Notes: generated by a model not told the origin, from the letters alone. DNA of 64,000 nucleotides from Oscillibacter valericigenes (GCF_021531315.1 NZ_JAFBIQ010000012.1:1-64000), one strand, 5' to 3'; positions 35,293-45,215 are shown, numbered from the stretch's first letter. A program made the numbers and translations.

Positions 35293-36522
35293 TTACAGGG
35301 CAAAATTTCCGTTGCGGAACACCGCCAGCTCGCGCCCGTCGTGCGTCGTGCCGGTGATGGAGAGGTCGGCGGTGCCGACCATAAAATCGACGTGCGTGAG
35401 CGAGTGGTTGAGGCCGTGGGCGTCCAGCTCCTCGCGCGTCATGCGCTCGCCGCCGACGATGCACTCGGGATACGCCTCGCCGAAGGCGAGGTGGCAGGAG
35501 GCATTCTCGTCGTAGAGCGTGTTGTAAAAGAGCAGTCCGCTGCGGCGGATGGGGCTGTCGTAGGGCACGAGCGCGACCTCGCCGAAGTAGCGTGCGCCGT
35601 CATCGACCGAGAGGGCGGCGTCCAGAATGTCCCCGCCGCGCGAGGCGGCCGCCTCGACGATGCGCCCGTCCTTGACGGTGAAGCGGATATTCTCGATGAT
35701 GCTGCCGTTTTCCACCAGCGGCAGCGAGGCGCAGACGACACCGTTGATGCCGGTCTTGCGCGGCGCGGTGAAGATCTCCTCGGTCGGGAGGTTGGCGATG
35801 AAGCCGATGCCCGCAGGTGTTTCGGCGTTGCCCGCCGCCCAAAGGTGGTCGTCAGGCAGCTCAACGGTGAGGTCGGTGCCGAGGGAGTTGGTGTAGTGCA
35901 GGCGCTTGAAGTGCAGCTCGTTGAGCTTTTGCTTGCGCGCGCTCAGCAGCGCGATGTGCTCGCGCCAGCGCGTCTCCGCTTTTCCGTCGCCCGTGACGCG
36001 AACGGTCATAAGGATCGCGTCCCAAAGCGCGGCGACGGCGTCGCTCTCGCTTTTGTCGGGGAACACCTTGCGCGCCCACGCGGCGAGGGGTACACCCGCC
36101 ACGCACCATGGGAAGGCGTTTGCCATTTGCAGGCGGTCGAAGGTCTCGCGCTCGACCGCGCCGGTGCGCTGCGCGGCGACGAGCCGTTCGGGCGACACGC
36201 CCAGCAGCGTTTCCGGGTCCTCGGCGGCGATAGCGAGGTAGGCCGCGCCCTGCTCGGCGTAGTCGGTCAGAAAGGTCTTGCGCCATGCGCGCGGCGTTTC
36301 AAAGGCCGCGTCCTGCGCGCGCAGGAATTTCTCGCGCGTCATATAGTCGTCGCTCCAGTTCATCACGACCTCGCGCACGCCGAGATCGTAGGCCGCAGAC
36401 GCGCACAGCCGCGCAAACGGCGCGCACTCCACGGGCGAGGAGAGGATGAGCGTCTGATCCTTTTGCAGGTTCAGACCGACGGAAACGAGCAGGTGCGCGT
36501 ACTCGCGCAGCTTTTCTTCCAT
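35293..36522 (-). CDS. Aminopeptidase, M29 (AmpS) family
   Basis: 409 residues, the usual size of thermophilic-aminopeptidase-like metallopeptidases. Metal ligands are suggested by NLPTEEIFTAPRKTGINGVV (Glu pair), CHLAFGEAYPEC (His, Glu) and HSLTHVDFMVG (His, Asp). Cytoplasmic release of N-terminal residues. GGAGGT ahead of the ATG; it precedes the gamma-CA gene in the same direction. Confidence 0.92.
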   Translation of the reverse strand: MEEKLREYAHLLVSVGLNLQKDQTLILSSPVECAPFARLCASAAYDLGVREVVMNWSDDYMTREKFLRAQDAAFETPRAWRKTFLTDYAEQGAAYLAIAAEDPETLLGVSPERLVAAQRTGAVERETFDRLQMANAFPWCVAGVPLAAWARKVFPDKSESDAVAALWDAILMTVRVTGDGKAETRWREHIALLSARKQKLNELHFKRLHYTNSLGTDLTVELPDDHLWAAGNAETPAGIGFIANLPTEEIFTAPRKTGINGVVCASLPLVENGSIIENIRFTVKDGRIVEAAASRGGDILDAALSVDDGARYFGEVALVPYDSPIRRSGLLFYNTLYDENASCHLAFGEAYPECIVGGERMTREELDAHGLNHSLTHVDFMVGTADLSITGTTHDGRELAVFRNGNFAL

Positions 36523-36619
36523 GGGGATACCTCCGGCAAAAATAGGATGGTCTTACTTTGTACGCATGATACCACACTTATGCCGGCTTGAAAAGGGAAA
36601 TTTCGCGCTTTTCGCCGCC

Positions 36620-38002
36620 TTAAATACCCAGCAGGAGCGCGGCGAAGCGGAAATAGATCACCAGCGAGATCGCATCTACCACCGTGGTGATGAAGGGCGA
36701 GGCCATGACCGCGGGGTCGAAGCCGATCTTCTTGGCGAGCAGCGGCAGCGTGCAGCCCACGACCTTGGCGGCAAAGACGGTGACGACCATCGTCAGGCAG
36801 ATGACGAGGGCGATGGGCAGCGTGATGGGGTTGCCGAAGAGCAGCTTATCGACCAGCATCAGCTTGGCGAAGTTCGCGCAGGAGAGCACCGCGCCGCAGA
36901 CGACCGCCACGCGGACCTCCTTCCAGATGACGCGGAAGAGGTCGGAAAATTCGATCTCATCGAGCGAGAGGCCGCGGATGACCGTGACGCTCGCCTGCGA
37001 GCCGCAGTTTCCGCCTGTGTCCATGAGCATGGGGATATAGGCGGTCAGAATGGCGCAGGCGCCGAGGGCGTTTTCAAACCTTGCGATGATCTGACCGGTG
37101 AAGGTGGCCGAGATCATCAGCAGCAAAAGCCAAGGGATGCGGGACTTGAAGGTGTCAAATACGCTTGTTTTGAGGTAGGGCTTGTCGGTCGGCAGCATGG
37201 CCGCCATCTTCTCGATGTCCTCGGTGGCCTCGGCCTCCATGACATCCATCGCGTCGTCGACGGTGATGATGCCGACGAGGCGATCCTCTTTATCGACGAC
37301 CGGCAGGGCGATGAGGTCGTATTTGGAGAAGGTCTGTGCGACATCTTCCTTATCCTCGAGGGTGCCGACGGAGATGACATGGGTCTCCATGATGTCCTCG
37401 ATGACATCATCCTCCTCGGCGAGCAGGACGGTGCGCAGGGAGACCACGCCGAGCAGCTTGCGCGCCGGATCGACGACATAGCAGACATTGATGGTCTCCT
37501 TATCTGTGCCGGTGCGGCGGATGCGCTTCAAGGCGTCCTCCACCGTCATGTCGCGCTTGAGGTCGACAAACTCGGTGGTCATCAGCGAGCCGGCGGAATC
37601 CTCGGGGTACTTCAGAATTTCGTTGATGCCCTTGCGCATATCGGGGTCAGCGTGCTTCAAAATGCGCTTGACCACGCCCGCGGGCATCTCCTCAACGATG
37701 TCGACGGTATCGTCGAGATACAGCTCATCCAGGACCTCCTTGAGCTCGGTGTTGGAAAAGCCGCGGATCAGCATCTCCTGCACATCCGGCTCCAGCTCGA
37801 CGAACAGCTCCGCCGCCGGCTCCTTCGGGAGCAGGCGGAACAGCAGCGGCAGCATCTCCTCGGGCAGATCATCAAACAGGTCCGCGATGTCGGCCGGCTC
37901 CAGCTCGATGAGAATGTCGCGCAGAGCCTTGTACTGCTTTCGGCGGGTCATCTCCTCTACCTTCTCCAGCAGTTCGTCGCGGCGCTCTTCAAAATCGATC
38001 AT
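36620..38002 (-). CDS. mgtE: Magnesium transporter MgtE
   Basis: 460 residues from the ATG at 38002 behind AAAGGAGG. N-terminal superhelical domain (MIDFEERRDELLEKVEEM, ADIADLFDDLPEEM), two CBS domains (about residues 145-265), a plug helix, and five membrane segments with the pore signature ILTAYIPMLMDTGGNCGSQAS. The soluble part closes the channel when Mg2+ is high. Expression is controlled by the M-box upstream. Confidence 0.96.
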   Translation of the reverse strand: MIDFEERRDELLEKVEEMTRRKQYKALRDILIELEPADIADLFDDLPEEMLPLLFRLLPKEPAAELFVELEPDVQEMLIRGFSNTELKEVLDELYLDDTVDIVEEMPAGVVKRILKHADPDMRKGINEILKYPEDSAGSLMTTEFVDLKRDMTVEDALKRIRRTGTDKETINVCYVVDPARKLLGVVSLRTVLLAEEDDVIEDIMETHVISVGTLEDKEDVAQTFSKYDLIALPVVDKEDRLVGIITVDDAMDVMEAEATEDIEKMAAMLPTDKPYLKTSVFDTFKSRIPWLLLLMISATFTGQIIARFENALGACAILTAYIPMLMDTGGNCGSQASVTVIRGLSLDEIEFSDLFRVIWKEVRVAVVCGAVLSCANFAKLMLVDKLLFGNPITLPIALVICLTMVVTVFAAKVVGCTLPLLAKKIGFDPAVMASPFITTVVDAISLVIYFRFAALLLGI

Positions 38003-38041
38003 GTGCTGTTCCTCCTTTCTCCGATGCTGGCGGCGCGGGAT

Positions 38042-38081
38042 AAAAAAAGCCCGCGGCCTTCTTCCGATACCAAGGCTGCGG
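38042..38081 (-). terminator. Expression-platform terminator of the mgtE M-box
   Basis: A 10-bp stem (38072-38081 / 38051-38060, one mismatch) and T7 on the minus strand, between the aptamer and mgtE. Expected to form when Mg2+ is bound. Confidence 0.85.
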
Positions 38082-38107
38082 AGCGACAATGATAAAAACC
38101 GCGCGGG

Positions 38108-38268
38108 GCGATCTTTCTTACCGTTTCAAGCTTTAGCATCATCAGGCGGTGAAACTGCGTTAGATGGCACCTTGGTTTCGATGTCAACTGTTCAAACCCT
38201 CGCATCGTGTCTCCACGACTCTGCGGCAGCAGTCCATATCCTGATGGTAGCCTTACCTACCGGACAGT
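38108..38268 (-). promoter_or_regulatory. Mg2+-sensing M-box (ykoK) riboswitch
   Basis: Minus-strand RNA contains GGTAGGTAAGGCTACCA, then GGACTGCTGCCG, and near its 3' end TGATGATGCTAAAGCTTGAA, which are the conserved M-box blocks in the correct order. It is followed by a terminator and mgtE. Confidence 0.92.
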
Positions 38269-38288
38269 TCTTTATTTGGATTATTTTT

Positions 38289-38317
38289 ATAGTATGCGTT
38301 TTTCGCTCCGTTGTCAA
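38289..38317 (-). promoter_or_regulatory. Sigma-A promoter of M-box-mgtE
   Basis: Minus strand TTGACA (38312-38317), 17-bp spacer, TACTAT (38289-38294). A divergent, weaker TATAGT -10 for the YihY gene lies at 38387-38392 on the plus strand. Confidence 0.85.
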
Positions 38318-38446
38318 GCATTTTCCCGATTTCCCATCCCGTCGGCGCGGAAAAATGTTTCTCTTTTCTTTTCCCTGTCGCTGTGATATAGTAAAGTTGT
38401 TTTAATAGGGCTTCACGATCAATTTGTGCAAGGAGGTGAGCGGGAC

Positions 38447-39298
38447 TTGCTCGAACGCGCGATGCAAAACCGATTTTTTCGCGGCGCGGCACTGCTCGTG
38501 CGCCGCTATTTCGATCACCGTGTCGCGCGTGATAGCGCGGCGCTGACCTATTACCTGCTCTTTGCCATTTTTCCGCTGCTTATCTTTTTAAGCAACCTCG
38601 TGGGTATCTTCGCTGTGGACATCGAGGGCTTTCTGCACGAGCTGACCACCATCATTCCCGCCGAGGTGCTGGAGCTGCTGATCCAATATCTGCGCTATGT
38701 TTCGCGCGTGTCGAGCCGGGCGCTGATGACCTTCAGCCTCATTTTCTCCATCTGGTTCCCGATGCGCGCGGCCAACGCGCTGCTGCTGTCTGTGCGCAAG
38801 GCCTACGGCATGGGGCGCCCCACGCACTTTATCCGCCATCAGGCCAAGGTGTTCCTTTACACCATCTGCCTCTTTCTCACGATCCTGCTCTCGCTGGTGC
38901 TGGTGACGGTGGGGCGGCGGGTGCTGGACTTTTGCGCGGGCTATTTTCACTTCAGCACGATCCTCACAGACGGCTTCATCGAGCTGTGGTCGTCACTGCG
39001 CTTCGTGCTGCTGGGCGTCATCGTCTTTCTCGCGCTCGCCGTGCTCTATGGCCTTGCGCAGGAAACGCGCAGCGTTCACTACATCTGGCCCGGCGTGCTG
39101 ATGAGCCTGACGGCATGGCTGGCGCTCTCGCTGCTCTTTTCGCTGTATGTGGAAAATGCCGGGAATTACTCCGTCATTTACGGCTCCATCGGCGTGATCA
39201 TCGTGCTGCTGCTGTGGCTGTATCTCTCCGCAACCATGATGATCATGGGCGCAGAGCTGAACGGCGTCTTAATGGAAGTAAGGGAAAAACAGGATTGA
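38447..39298 (+). CDS. YihY/BrkB-family membrane protein
   Basis: 283 residues. The start is most likely TTG at 38447, 6 nt after AAGGAGGTGAG; the ATG at 38462 is too far from that site. Six hydrophobic segments; AALTYYLLFAIFPLLIFL and GSIGVIIVLLLWLYLSATMMIMGAELN are family hallmarks. Once called RNase BN, but now regarded as a membrane protein of unknown, possibly transport, function. Confidence 0.85.
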   Translation: MLERAMQNRFFRGAALLVRRYFDHRVARDSAALTYYLLFAIFPLLIFLSNLVGIFAVDIEGFLHELTTIIPAEVLELLIQYLRYVSRVSSRALMTFSLIFSIWFPMRAANALLLSVRKAYGMGRPTHFIRHQAKVFLYTICLFLTILLSLVLVTVGRRVLDFCAGYFHFSTILTDGFIELWSSLRFVLLGVIVFLALAVLYGLAQETRSVHYIWPGVLMSLTAWLALSLLFSLYVENAGNYSVIYGSIGVIIVLLLWLYLSATMMIMGAELNGVLMEVREKQD

Positions 39299-39323
39299 CA
39301 CGCGCATTGCGCCGCTCTATACT
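39295..39323 (+). promoter_or_regulatory. Sigma-A promoter of trkA-trkH
   Basis: TTGACA (39295-39300), 17-bp spacer, TATACT (39318-39323). The -35 overlaps the stop codon of the YihY gene. Confidence 0.85.
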
Positions 39324-39380
39324 GATGGGACAGCTGCAGGAGGGATGCTTTTCTCCCGCGGCAGAATAGGAGAGCAAACC

Positions 39381-40739
39381 ATGAAGATCATTATTGTCGG
39401 CCTGGGAAAGGTCGGCTATGCCATCGCCCAGCAGATGGTCGGTGAGGAGCATGACCTTGTGCTGGTGGACGAGAGCAGCGCCGCGCTTGAACACGCGGAC
39501 GCCACGCTTGACGCCATCTGCACGGAGGGCAACGGCGCGAGCGCAAGCGTGCTGCTGAGCGCCGGTGTGCGCGACGCCGACCTCGTCATCGCCGCGACGG
39601 CGGACGACGAGGTGAACCTCGTCTGCTCGCTGATGGCAAAAAAGCTGGGCGCAAAGCACACGGTCGCCCGCGTGCGCAACCCCGAATACTTCCGCGACGC
39701 GCCGATCCTGCGCCGCGAGATCGGGCTGGACATGATCATCAACCCAGAATATGCCGCCGCACAGGAGATCTCGCGCATCCTGCGCGTCCCCGCAGCGTTC
39801 AGTGTGGAGAGCTTTGCGCGCGGCGCAGTGGAGCTGATCGGCTTCCAGATCGCCGAGGGCGACGGCATGGCGGGCAAAAGCCTGATCGAATACAATAAGC
39901 TCCATCCCAATGCGCTGCTGCTGTGCGCCGCCAAGCGCGGCTGCGAGGTCATCGTGCCGAACGGCAACTTTGTCCCCCTGATCGGCGACCGCGTGTACGC
40001 CATCGGCACGCCCACCGAAACAGCCCGTGTGCTGCGCAGCATGGGCCGCGACACCGCGCCCATCCGCCGTTTGAGCGTGATCGGCGGGGGGCGCATCGCG
40101 CTCTACCTCGCCTGGGCGCTCGAGGGACTCGGCGCGCACATCACCATCGTCGAGCAGGACGAAGAGAAGTGCATGGCGGTCGCGGAGCGGCTGCCGAAGG
40201 CGACCGTGATCCACGGCGACGGCTCCGACCACGAGCTGCTGGAAAGCGAGAGCATCTTCGATGCCGACGCCTTTGTTTCCCTCACGGGGCGCGATGAGGA
40301 AAACCTTCTCATGGCACTGAGCGCAAAGGCCATGGGCGTCACCAAGGTGCTGCCGAAGATGTCACGCCCGAACTACACCGCGCTGGTGCATGACCTCGGC
40401 ATTGACACCGTGATCTCCCCCAAGGATGTGACGGCGAGCCAGATCTCCAGCTATGTGCGCGGCCTTGCCAATTCGCAGGGCAGCGCCGTGGAGAGCCTGC
40501 ACAAGCTGCTCGGCGGCGCGGTGGAGGCGGTGGAATTCACCGCGACCGGTACGACGCACTTTCTCAACAAGCCGCTCAAGGACCTGCGCTTCAAGCCCGG
40601 GCTTCTGGTCGCGGCCATCGTCCACGAGGGAAAGCTTGCCATTCCCGGCGGCCGCTCCATCATCTCCGAGGGCGACCGCGTGATCGTGGTGGCAAAGTCT
40701 TTGTTCCTCAAGGACCTCAACGAAATTTTGGAGAAGTGA
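39381..40739 (+). CDS. trkA: Trk potassium uptake regulatory subunit TrkA
   Basis: 452 residues from the ATG at 39381 behind AGGAGAG. Two RCK units in tandem: IIIVGLGKVGYAIAQQMV, and a second SVIGGGRIALYLAWALE, each with a Rossmann NAD(H)/ATP site and a TrkA_C domain. Gates the adjacent TrkH channel from the cytoplasmic face. Followed by trkH after 7 bp. Confidence 0.95.
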   Translation: MKIIIVGLGKVGYAIAQQMVGEEHDLVLVDESSAALEHADATLDAICTEGNGASASVLLSAGVRDADLVIAATADDEVNLVCSLMAKKLGAKHTVARVRNPEYFRDAPILRREIGLDMIINPEYAAAQEISRILRVPAAFSVESFARGAVELIGFQIAEGDGMAGKSLIEYNKLHPNALLLCAAKRGCEVIVPNGNFVPLIGDRVYAIGTPTETARVLRSMGRDTAPIRRLSVIGGGRIALYLAWALEGLGAHITIVEQDEEKCMAVAERLPKATVIHGDGSDHELLESESIFDADAFVSLTGRDEENLLMALSAKAMGVTKVLPKMSRPNYTALVHDLGIDTVISPKDVTASQISSYVRGLANSQGSAVESLHKLLGGAVEAVEFTATGTTHFLNKPLKDLRFKPGLLVAAIVHEGKLAIPGGRSIISEGDRVIVVAKSLFLKDLNEILEK

Positions 40740-40746
40740 CGCTGCC

Positions 40747-42189
40747 ATGAACAAAAAGCTGATCGCCAAAATTTTAGGCATCGTCCTGTGCATCGAGGCG
40801 CTCTGCCTCCTGCCGCCGCTGGGCGTCGCAGTCTTTACCCGCGGCACGGACACGCGCGCCTTCCTTCTCTCCGTCGCCGCCTGCCTCGTCTGCGGCCTGC
40901 CGCTGCGGCGGCTGTGTCCGCAAAACCGCCGACTGCAAACGCGCGACGGCTATATCGCCGTGGCGCTGTGCTGGGTGGTGCTGAGTCTGTTCGGCGCACT
41001 GCCCTACGCACTCAGCGGCTGCTGCGGTTATGTGGACGCGCTGTTTGAAACGGTCTCCGGCTTCACCACCACGGGCGCGTCGATCTTTGCCTCGCCTTCC
41101 TCCCTGCCGCGCGGCATCCTTTTCTGGCGCGCGCTGACGCAGTGGATGGGCGGCATGGGCGTGCTCGTGCTGGTGTTGGCGCTGCTGCCCAAGCTCGGCG
41201 AGGGCAGCGTGAACCTGATGCGGGCCGAAAGCCCCGGCCCCATCGCCTCCAAGCTGCTGCCGCGCACGAACGACACGGCAAAGATGCTCTACGGCATCTA
41301 CACCGCGCTGACCGTTGTGCAGACGCTTGCCCTGCGCGTCGTCGGTATGCCGTGGTTTGACGCGGTGACCACCTCGCTCACGACCATTTCGACCGGCGGC
41401 TTCTCTGTGCGGGACGCAAGTATCGCCTACTATCACTCCTCGGCGATCAACTGGATCATCGTGATCTTTATGTTCGTCTCCTCGGTCAACTTTACGCTTC
41501 TCTTTCTGATGGCCACGCGGCGTTGGCGCGAGGCCATCAAGAGCGACGAGCTGCGTGTCTATGTCGGCATCGTGTTCGGCTCGTCCGCGCTCATCGCGCT
41601 CGATCTTGTTCTCAAAACGGGCCGAACCGTTGGCTCCGCCATCGAGCACGCAGCCTTTCAGGTCACAACGCTCATCTCCACCACCGGCTTTTGCACGGAG
41701 GATTTTGACCTTTGGCCGCAGCTCAGCCGGCTCGTGCTGATCGTCGTAATGTTTGTCGGCGGCTGCGCCGGCTCGACCGCCGGCGGCATCAAGGTCTCGC
41801 GCATCGTGCTGCTGTTCAAGGGCTTCAAGCGCGACCTGCGGCGTATCCTGCATACGCGCGAGGTGCGTCCTCTCACGCTCGACGGGCATCGCGTGGAGGA
41901 GGGGACCATTTCCTCCGTTTCCCTCTTTTTCTTTGCGTACATAGTCATCCTCTTTTTCTCAGCACTGATCGTTTCGATCGATGAGCTGGATTTCACCTCT
42001 GCCTTTACCGCATCGCTGACCAGCATCAGCAATGTCGGCCCCGGTTTCAGTCTCGTCGGGCCGACCTGCAACTTCAGTTTTCTCTCTCCCCTCTCCAAGC
42101 TGACGCTCGCGTTCACGATGCTGCTCGGCCGACTGGAGATCATGCCGCTGCTGGTGCTGTTCCTGCCCTCCGTCTGGCGGAAAAAGTAA
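40747..42189 (+). CDS. trkH: Trk potassium uptake transmembrane subunit TrkH
   Basis: 480 residues, about ten to twelve membrane segments in four pore repeats; selectivity-filter-like segments VSGFTTTGAS, TISTGGFS, STTGFCTEDFD and SNVGPGFSLVGP each carry the conserved Gly. K+ (or Na+-coupled K+) uptake. Ribosome site is weak (GAGAAG), consistent with coupling to trkA. A terminator follows at 42191. Confidence 0.95.
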   Translation: MNKKLIAKILGIVLCIEALCLLPPLGVAVFTRGTDTRAFLLSVAACLVCGLPLRRLCPQNRRLQTRDGYIAVALCWVVLSLFGALPYALSGCCGYVDALFETVSGFTTTGASIFASPSSLPRGILFWRALTQWMGGMGVLVLVLALLPKLGEGSVNLMRAESPGPIASKLLPRTNDTAKMLYGIYTALTVVQTLALRVVGMPWFDAVTTSLTTISTGGFSVRDASIAYYHSSAINWIIVIFMFVSSVNFTLLFLMATRRWREAIKSDELRVYVGIVFGSSALIALDLVLKTGRTVGSAIEHAAFQVTTLISTTGFCTEDFDLWPQLSRLVLIVVMFVGGCAGSTAGGIKVSRIVLLFKGFKRDLRRILHTREVRPLTLDGHRVEEGTISSVSLFFFAYIVILFFSALIVSIDELDFTSAFTASLTSISNVGPGFSLVGPTCNFSFLSPLSKLTLAFTMLLGRLEIMPLLVLFLPSVWRKK

Positions 42190-42190
42190 C

Positions 42191-42226
42191 AAAATCAGCG
42201 TCCTTTCGGACGCTGATTTTTTGCTC
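42191..42226. terminator. Bidirectional terminator between trkH and oppA-like gene
   Basis: AAAATCAGCGTCC / GGACGCTGATTTT stem (42191-42203 / 42208-42220) with a T-rich tail on the plus strand. Confidence 0.9.
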
Positions 42227-42233
42227 TTTTTTC

Positions 42234-43889
42234 TCAGCCTGCCGCCTCCGTGCGGGTGACCGCAGTGAAGTAGCTGTGGCCGAAGCAGTCGTGGCTCACA
42301 CCGGCGAGACCGTCGCGCAGCCGATAGGCTGTGCCGGAAAAGCACAGCGGTGAAACGGCACTGTCCTCAAGCAGCATGGCCTCCGCATCGTGCAGGAAGG
42401 CCGCCCGTGCGGTCAGGTCGCCCGTCGATTCCGCCACACCGAGGAGCAGGTCAAAGGTGTCGTTGCGGTAGCCGCTGACATTATTTTCAGATGTGCCGCG
42501 GAAGGGCAGCAGATAGGCCATCGCATCGTCGCAGCGCGCGGTGAGTGTGGTGAGGGCAAGGTCAAAATCACCGACGCCGAGCGCCGCATCAAATTCCTCC
42601 GCGCTCACGCCGACCGGCTCGATCGCAGCGCCCGTGGCGCTCTTCCACATATTGAGCAGGCTCAGCGCCGCGGCGCGCGTTTGCGTATCCTCCACAAAGA
42701 GAAAGCGCAGCGTGGGCAGGCCCGCGCCCTGATAATGGCCGGCGGCAGCCATCAGCCGCGCCGCCTCCGCAGCGCGCTGCGCATAGCCCTCGGCATCGAC
42801 CGCACACAGTGCCCCGCCCGCCGTGCGGAAGTCCTTTTCGTTTCCCGGCGAGTCGCTGATGCCGTAGGGCACACAGCCGCTCGCCTCCGTCTCGGTCACG
42901 CCGAGCTGCGCGGCCAGCGAGGCGCGGTCGATGGCAAGGTCAAACGCCTGCCGGAGCCGCTGATCGGAGAAGGTGTCGGTCAGGTGGTTGTAGATCACGC
43001 AGGCCGTTTCGGCCAGCGGAGCAGGCTGCCAGTCTTCGTTTTCCGCCAGCTCCTCCACAACGGCATAGGGCAGCTTTGCGGTGTAGTCCAGCTCGCCGGC
43101 CAAGAGGCTATCGTAATTCGCCTGCGCGTCCGTTTCAAAGCGGAAGCACACGGCATCCGGCCCGACGAGCTTCGATTCGTAGTATTCGCCGCTGCGGCAG
43201 ACCTTGAGCTGCGCGGACTTTACCCAGGTCTCCACGGTGTAGGGGCCGTTCGTCACAAGCGTGGAAAGTCCTGCCCAGTTCTCACTTCCTTCCACCTGAT
43301 CGCGGCGCAGCGGCGCGGTGGCCGGCGCAGTGCAGACGCTCGTGAGGAAGTAGGCGCAGGGCTCGTCGAGCGTGACGATGAAGGTGCTCTCGCCCTTGGC
43401 CTTCACGCCGAGCTGCGTCACATCGCCGCTCTCGCGTACCTTTTCATAGCCCGTGACCATGCGCAAAAGCGAAGCGTTGGGAGAGTCGGTCGCGGGATCG
43501 ACGAGGCGCTGCCAGGCGTAGACGAAGTCCTCCGCCTTCACGCGCGTCCCGTCCGACCAGCGGGCGGCGGAGCGGAGCGTAAAGGTGTAGGTCACGGTGT
43601 CATCGTAGTTCTTCTCTTCGATATAATCCTTGGCGATGCCCGTCACGGCGACCGCCTTTCCCGTGCCGTCGTCGCGCAGGCGCATCAGGCCCTCAAAGAG
43701 CGTTGAAAGAACGCTCTCCGCGCCCGCACCGGTGTTCATCGCGGGGTCGAGCGTTTCAAGCGGGCCGCAGACCGCGGCGCTCAGGATAAAATCCTCCGTC
43801 GTATCCTCCCGCTTGCCGCAGCCGGCGAGCAGGGACAGGAGCATTGCCGCGCCGAGCAGCAAGGCGGCGGTCTTTCGTACTATTTTCAT
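42234..43889 (-). CDS. Peptide ABC transporter substrate-binding lipoprotein (OppA-type)
   Basis: 551 residues. Lipoprotein signal with lipobox LAGC (Cys about residue 25). SBP family 5 features: LDPAMNTGAGAESVLSTLFEGL, AARWSDGTRVKAEDFVYAWQRL, and PYTVETWVKSAQLKV. Captures oligopeptides outside the membrane. No permease or ATPase genes accompany it, so it must use a system encoded elsewhere. AGGAGA ahead of the ATG. Confidence 0.9.
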   Translation of the reverse strand: MKIVRKTAALLLGAAMLLSLLAGCGKREDTTEDFILSAAVCGPLETLDPAMNTGAGAESVLSTLFEGLMRLRDDGTGKAVAVTGIAKDYIEEKNYDDTVTYTFTLRSAARWSDGTRVKAEDFVYAWQRLVDPATDSPNASLLRMVTGYEKVRESGDVTQLGVKAKGESTFIVTLDEPCAYFLTSVCTAPATAPLRRDQVEGSENWAGLSTLVTNGPYTVETWVKSAQLKVCRSGEYYESKLVGPDAVCFRFETDAQANYDSLLAGELDYTAKLPYAVVEELAENEDWQPAPLAETACVIYNHLTDTFSDQRLRQAFDLAIDRASLAAQLGVTETEASGCVPYGISDSPGNEKDFRTAGGALCAVDAEGYAQRAAEAARLMAAAGHYQGAGLPTLRFLFVEDTQTRAAALSLLNMWKSATGAAIEPVGVSAEEFDAALGVGDFDLALTTLTARCDDAMAYLLPFRGTSENNVSGYRNDTFDLLLGVAESTGDLTARAAFLHDAEAMLLEDSAVSPLCFSGTAYRLRDGLAGVSHDCFGHSYFTAVTRTEAAG

Positions 43890-44020
43890 AGGGAGCGTCT
43901 CCTCATTATTTCTATCGCAAGCGCGGCAAACGCCGCGGCAGTGGAAGCAACATCTTGATAATTATATAAAAAATCGCCCCGCTTGTAAAGACAGGCGGGG
44001 CAAAAAGTTACAAATTGTTA

Positions 44021-45178
44021 TTATTTCGTGTCCGTGACCAGCACACCATCCTCAAAGTGCGCGGGCCTGACATCATTGCCGGTGAATTTGGCGATGGCGT
44101 CGAGCCGCATCCTGCTCGGATAGTCGGCCACAAGCGTGTAGGCGACGCCGTGGCGCTTCGCGCGGCCCGTGCGGCCGATGCGGTGGACATAGTATTCGTT
44201 CTCCTGCGGCACGTCGTAGTTGAATACCGCGTCCACATCGTCCACATCGATGCCGCGGGCGGCGACATCGGTGGCAACGAAAACGGGCAGTTCGCCGCGG
44301 CGGAAGCGCGCCATGACCTGCTCGCGCTTTTTCTGCGGGATGTCGCCGTGGATGCAGGCTGCGTCCAGCCCCTCCATCTCCAGATACTTCGTCAAACGCT
44401 CGACCATACCCTTGGTGTTGCAGAACACGATCACGCGCTCTAACTTTTCCTGCCGAATGATGCGCGCCATCGCCGCGACCTTTTCGGTCTGCTCGACGGT
44501 GACGGCATACTGAAGAATGTCGGGCTTGTTCTGCTCGTCTGCGCGGACGGTGATCTCCTCGGGGTCGCGCTGGTAGACCCAGCTGATGTCCATGACCTCG
44601 CGCGAGATGGTCGCGGAGAACATACCGAGGTTGCGGCGGGAGGGTATCTTGTCCAGAATACGGGTGACATCGTGGATGAAGCCCATATCGAGCATTCGGT
44701 CGGCCTCGTCGAGCACGACGGTCTGCACCCGGTCGAGCTTGACGGTGCGGCGCTTCATGTGGTCGGAGAGGCGGCCGGGCGTCGCCACGACGATCTGCGG
44801 CTTTTTCTTCAGCGCGTCGATCTGCCTGCCGATGGGCGCGCCGCCGTAGAGACACACCACACGGATGCCGCTCATAAAAACAGCGAGGTCGCGCAGCTCC
44901 GCCGTGATCTGCATGGCAAGCTCGCGCGTGGGGGCCATGATGACCGCCTGCACCTCTTCGCTCTCGGGGTCGGTGTGCTCGATGATGGGGATGCCGAAGG
45001 CAAAGGTCTTGCCCGTACCGGTGGGGGCCTTGGCGATGACGTCCTTCCACTCGCGCATCGGCGGGATACAGCCCGCCTGCACGGGTGTGGACCATTCGAT
45101 GTTCTTCTTTTCCAACGCGCGCATCATTTCCGGCAGCAGTCCAAGGCTGTCGAAGCGCACGCCCTGCGTGAATTCCAT
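44021..45178 (-). CDS. DEAD-box ATP-dependent RNA helicase
   Basis: 385 residues from the ATG at 45178 behind AGAGGA; an ATG 21 bp upstream (45199) is less well spaced. Q motif (GLLPEMMRALEKKNIEWSTPVQ), motif I APTGTGKT, Ia PTRELAM, Ib TPGRL, II DEAD, III SAT, and helicase C motifs V (VATDVAARGIDVDDVD) and VI (HRIGRTGR). No C-terminal extension, so a minimal CshA/RhlE-like helicase. Confidence 0.94.
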   Translation of the reverse strand: MEFTQGVRFDSLGLLPEMMRALEKKNIEWSTPVQAGCIPPMREWKDVIAKAPTGTGKTFAFGIPIIEHTDPESEEVQAVIMAPTRELAMQITAELRDLAVFMSGIRVVCLYGGAPIGRQIDALKKKPQIVVATPGRLSDHMKRRTVKLDRVQTVVLDEADRMLDMGFIHDVTRILDKIPSRRNLGMFSATISREVMDISWVYQRDPEEITVRADEQNKPDILQYAVTVEQTEKVAAMARIIRQEKLERVIVFCNTKGMVERLTKYLEMEGLDAACIHGDIPQKKREQVMARFRRGELPVFVATDVAARGIDVDDVDAVFNYDVPQENEYYVHRIGRTGRAKRHGVAYTLVADYPSRMRLDAIAKFTGNDVRPAHFEDGVLVTDTK

Positions 45179-45215
45179 AGCGTTTTCCTCTGTTCTCATA
45201 TTTTCAGTCAGGAAA

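Noticed and set aside
34678-36591. 637-codon plus-strand open frame
   Set aside because: Antisense to three well-supported genes; translation is low-complexity and lacks motifs.
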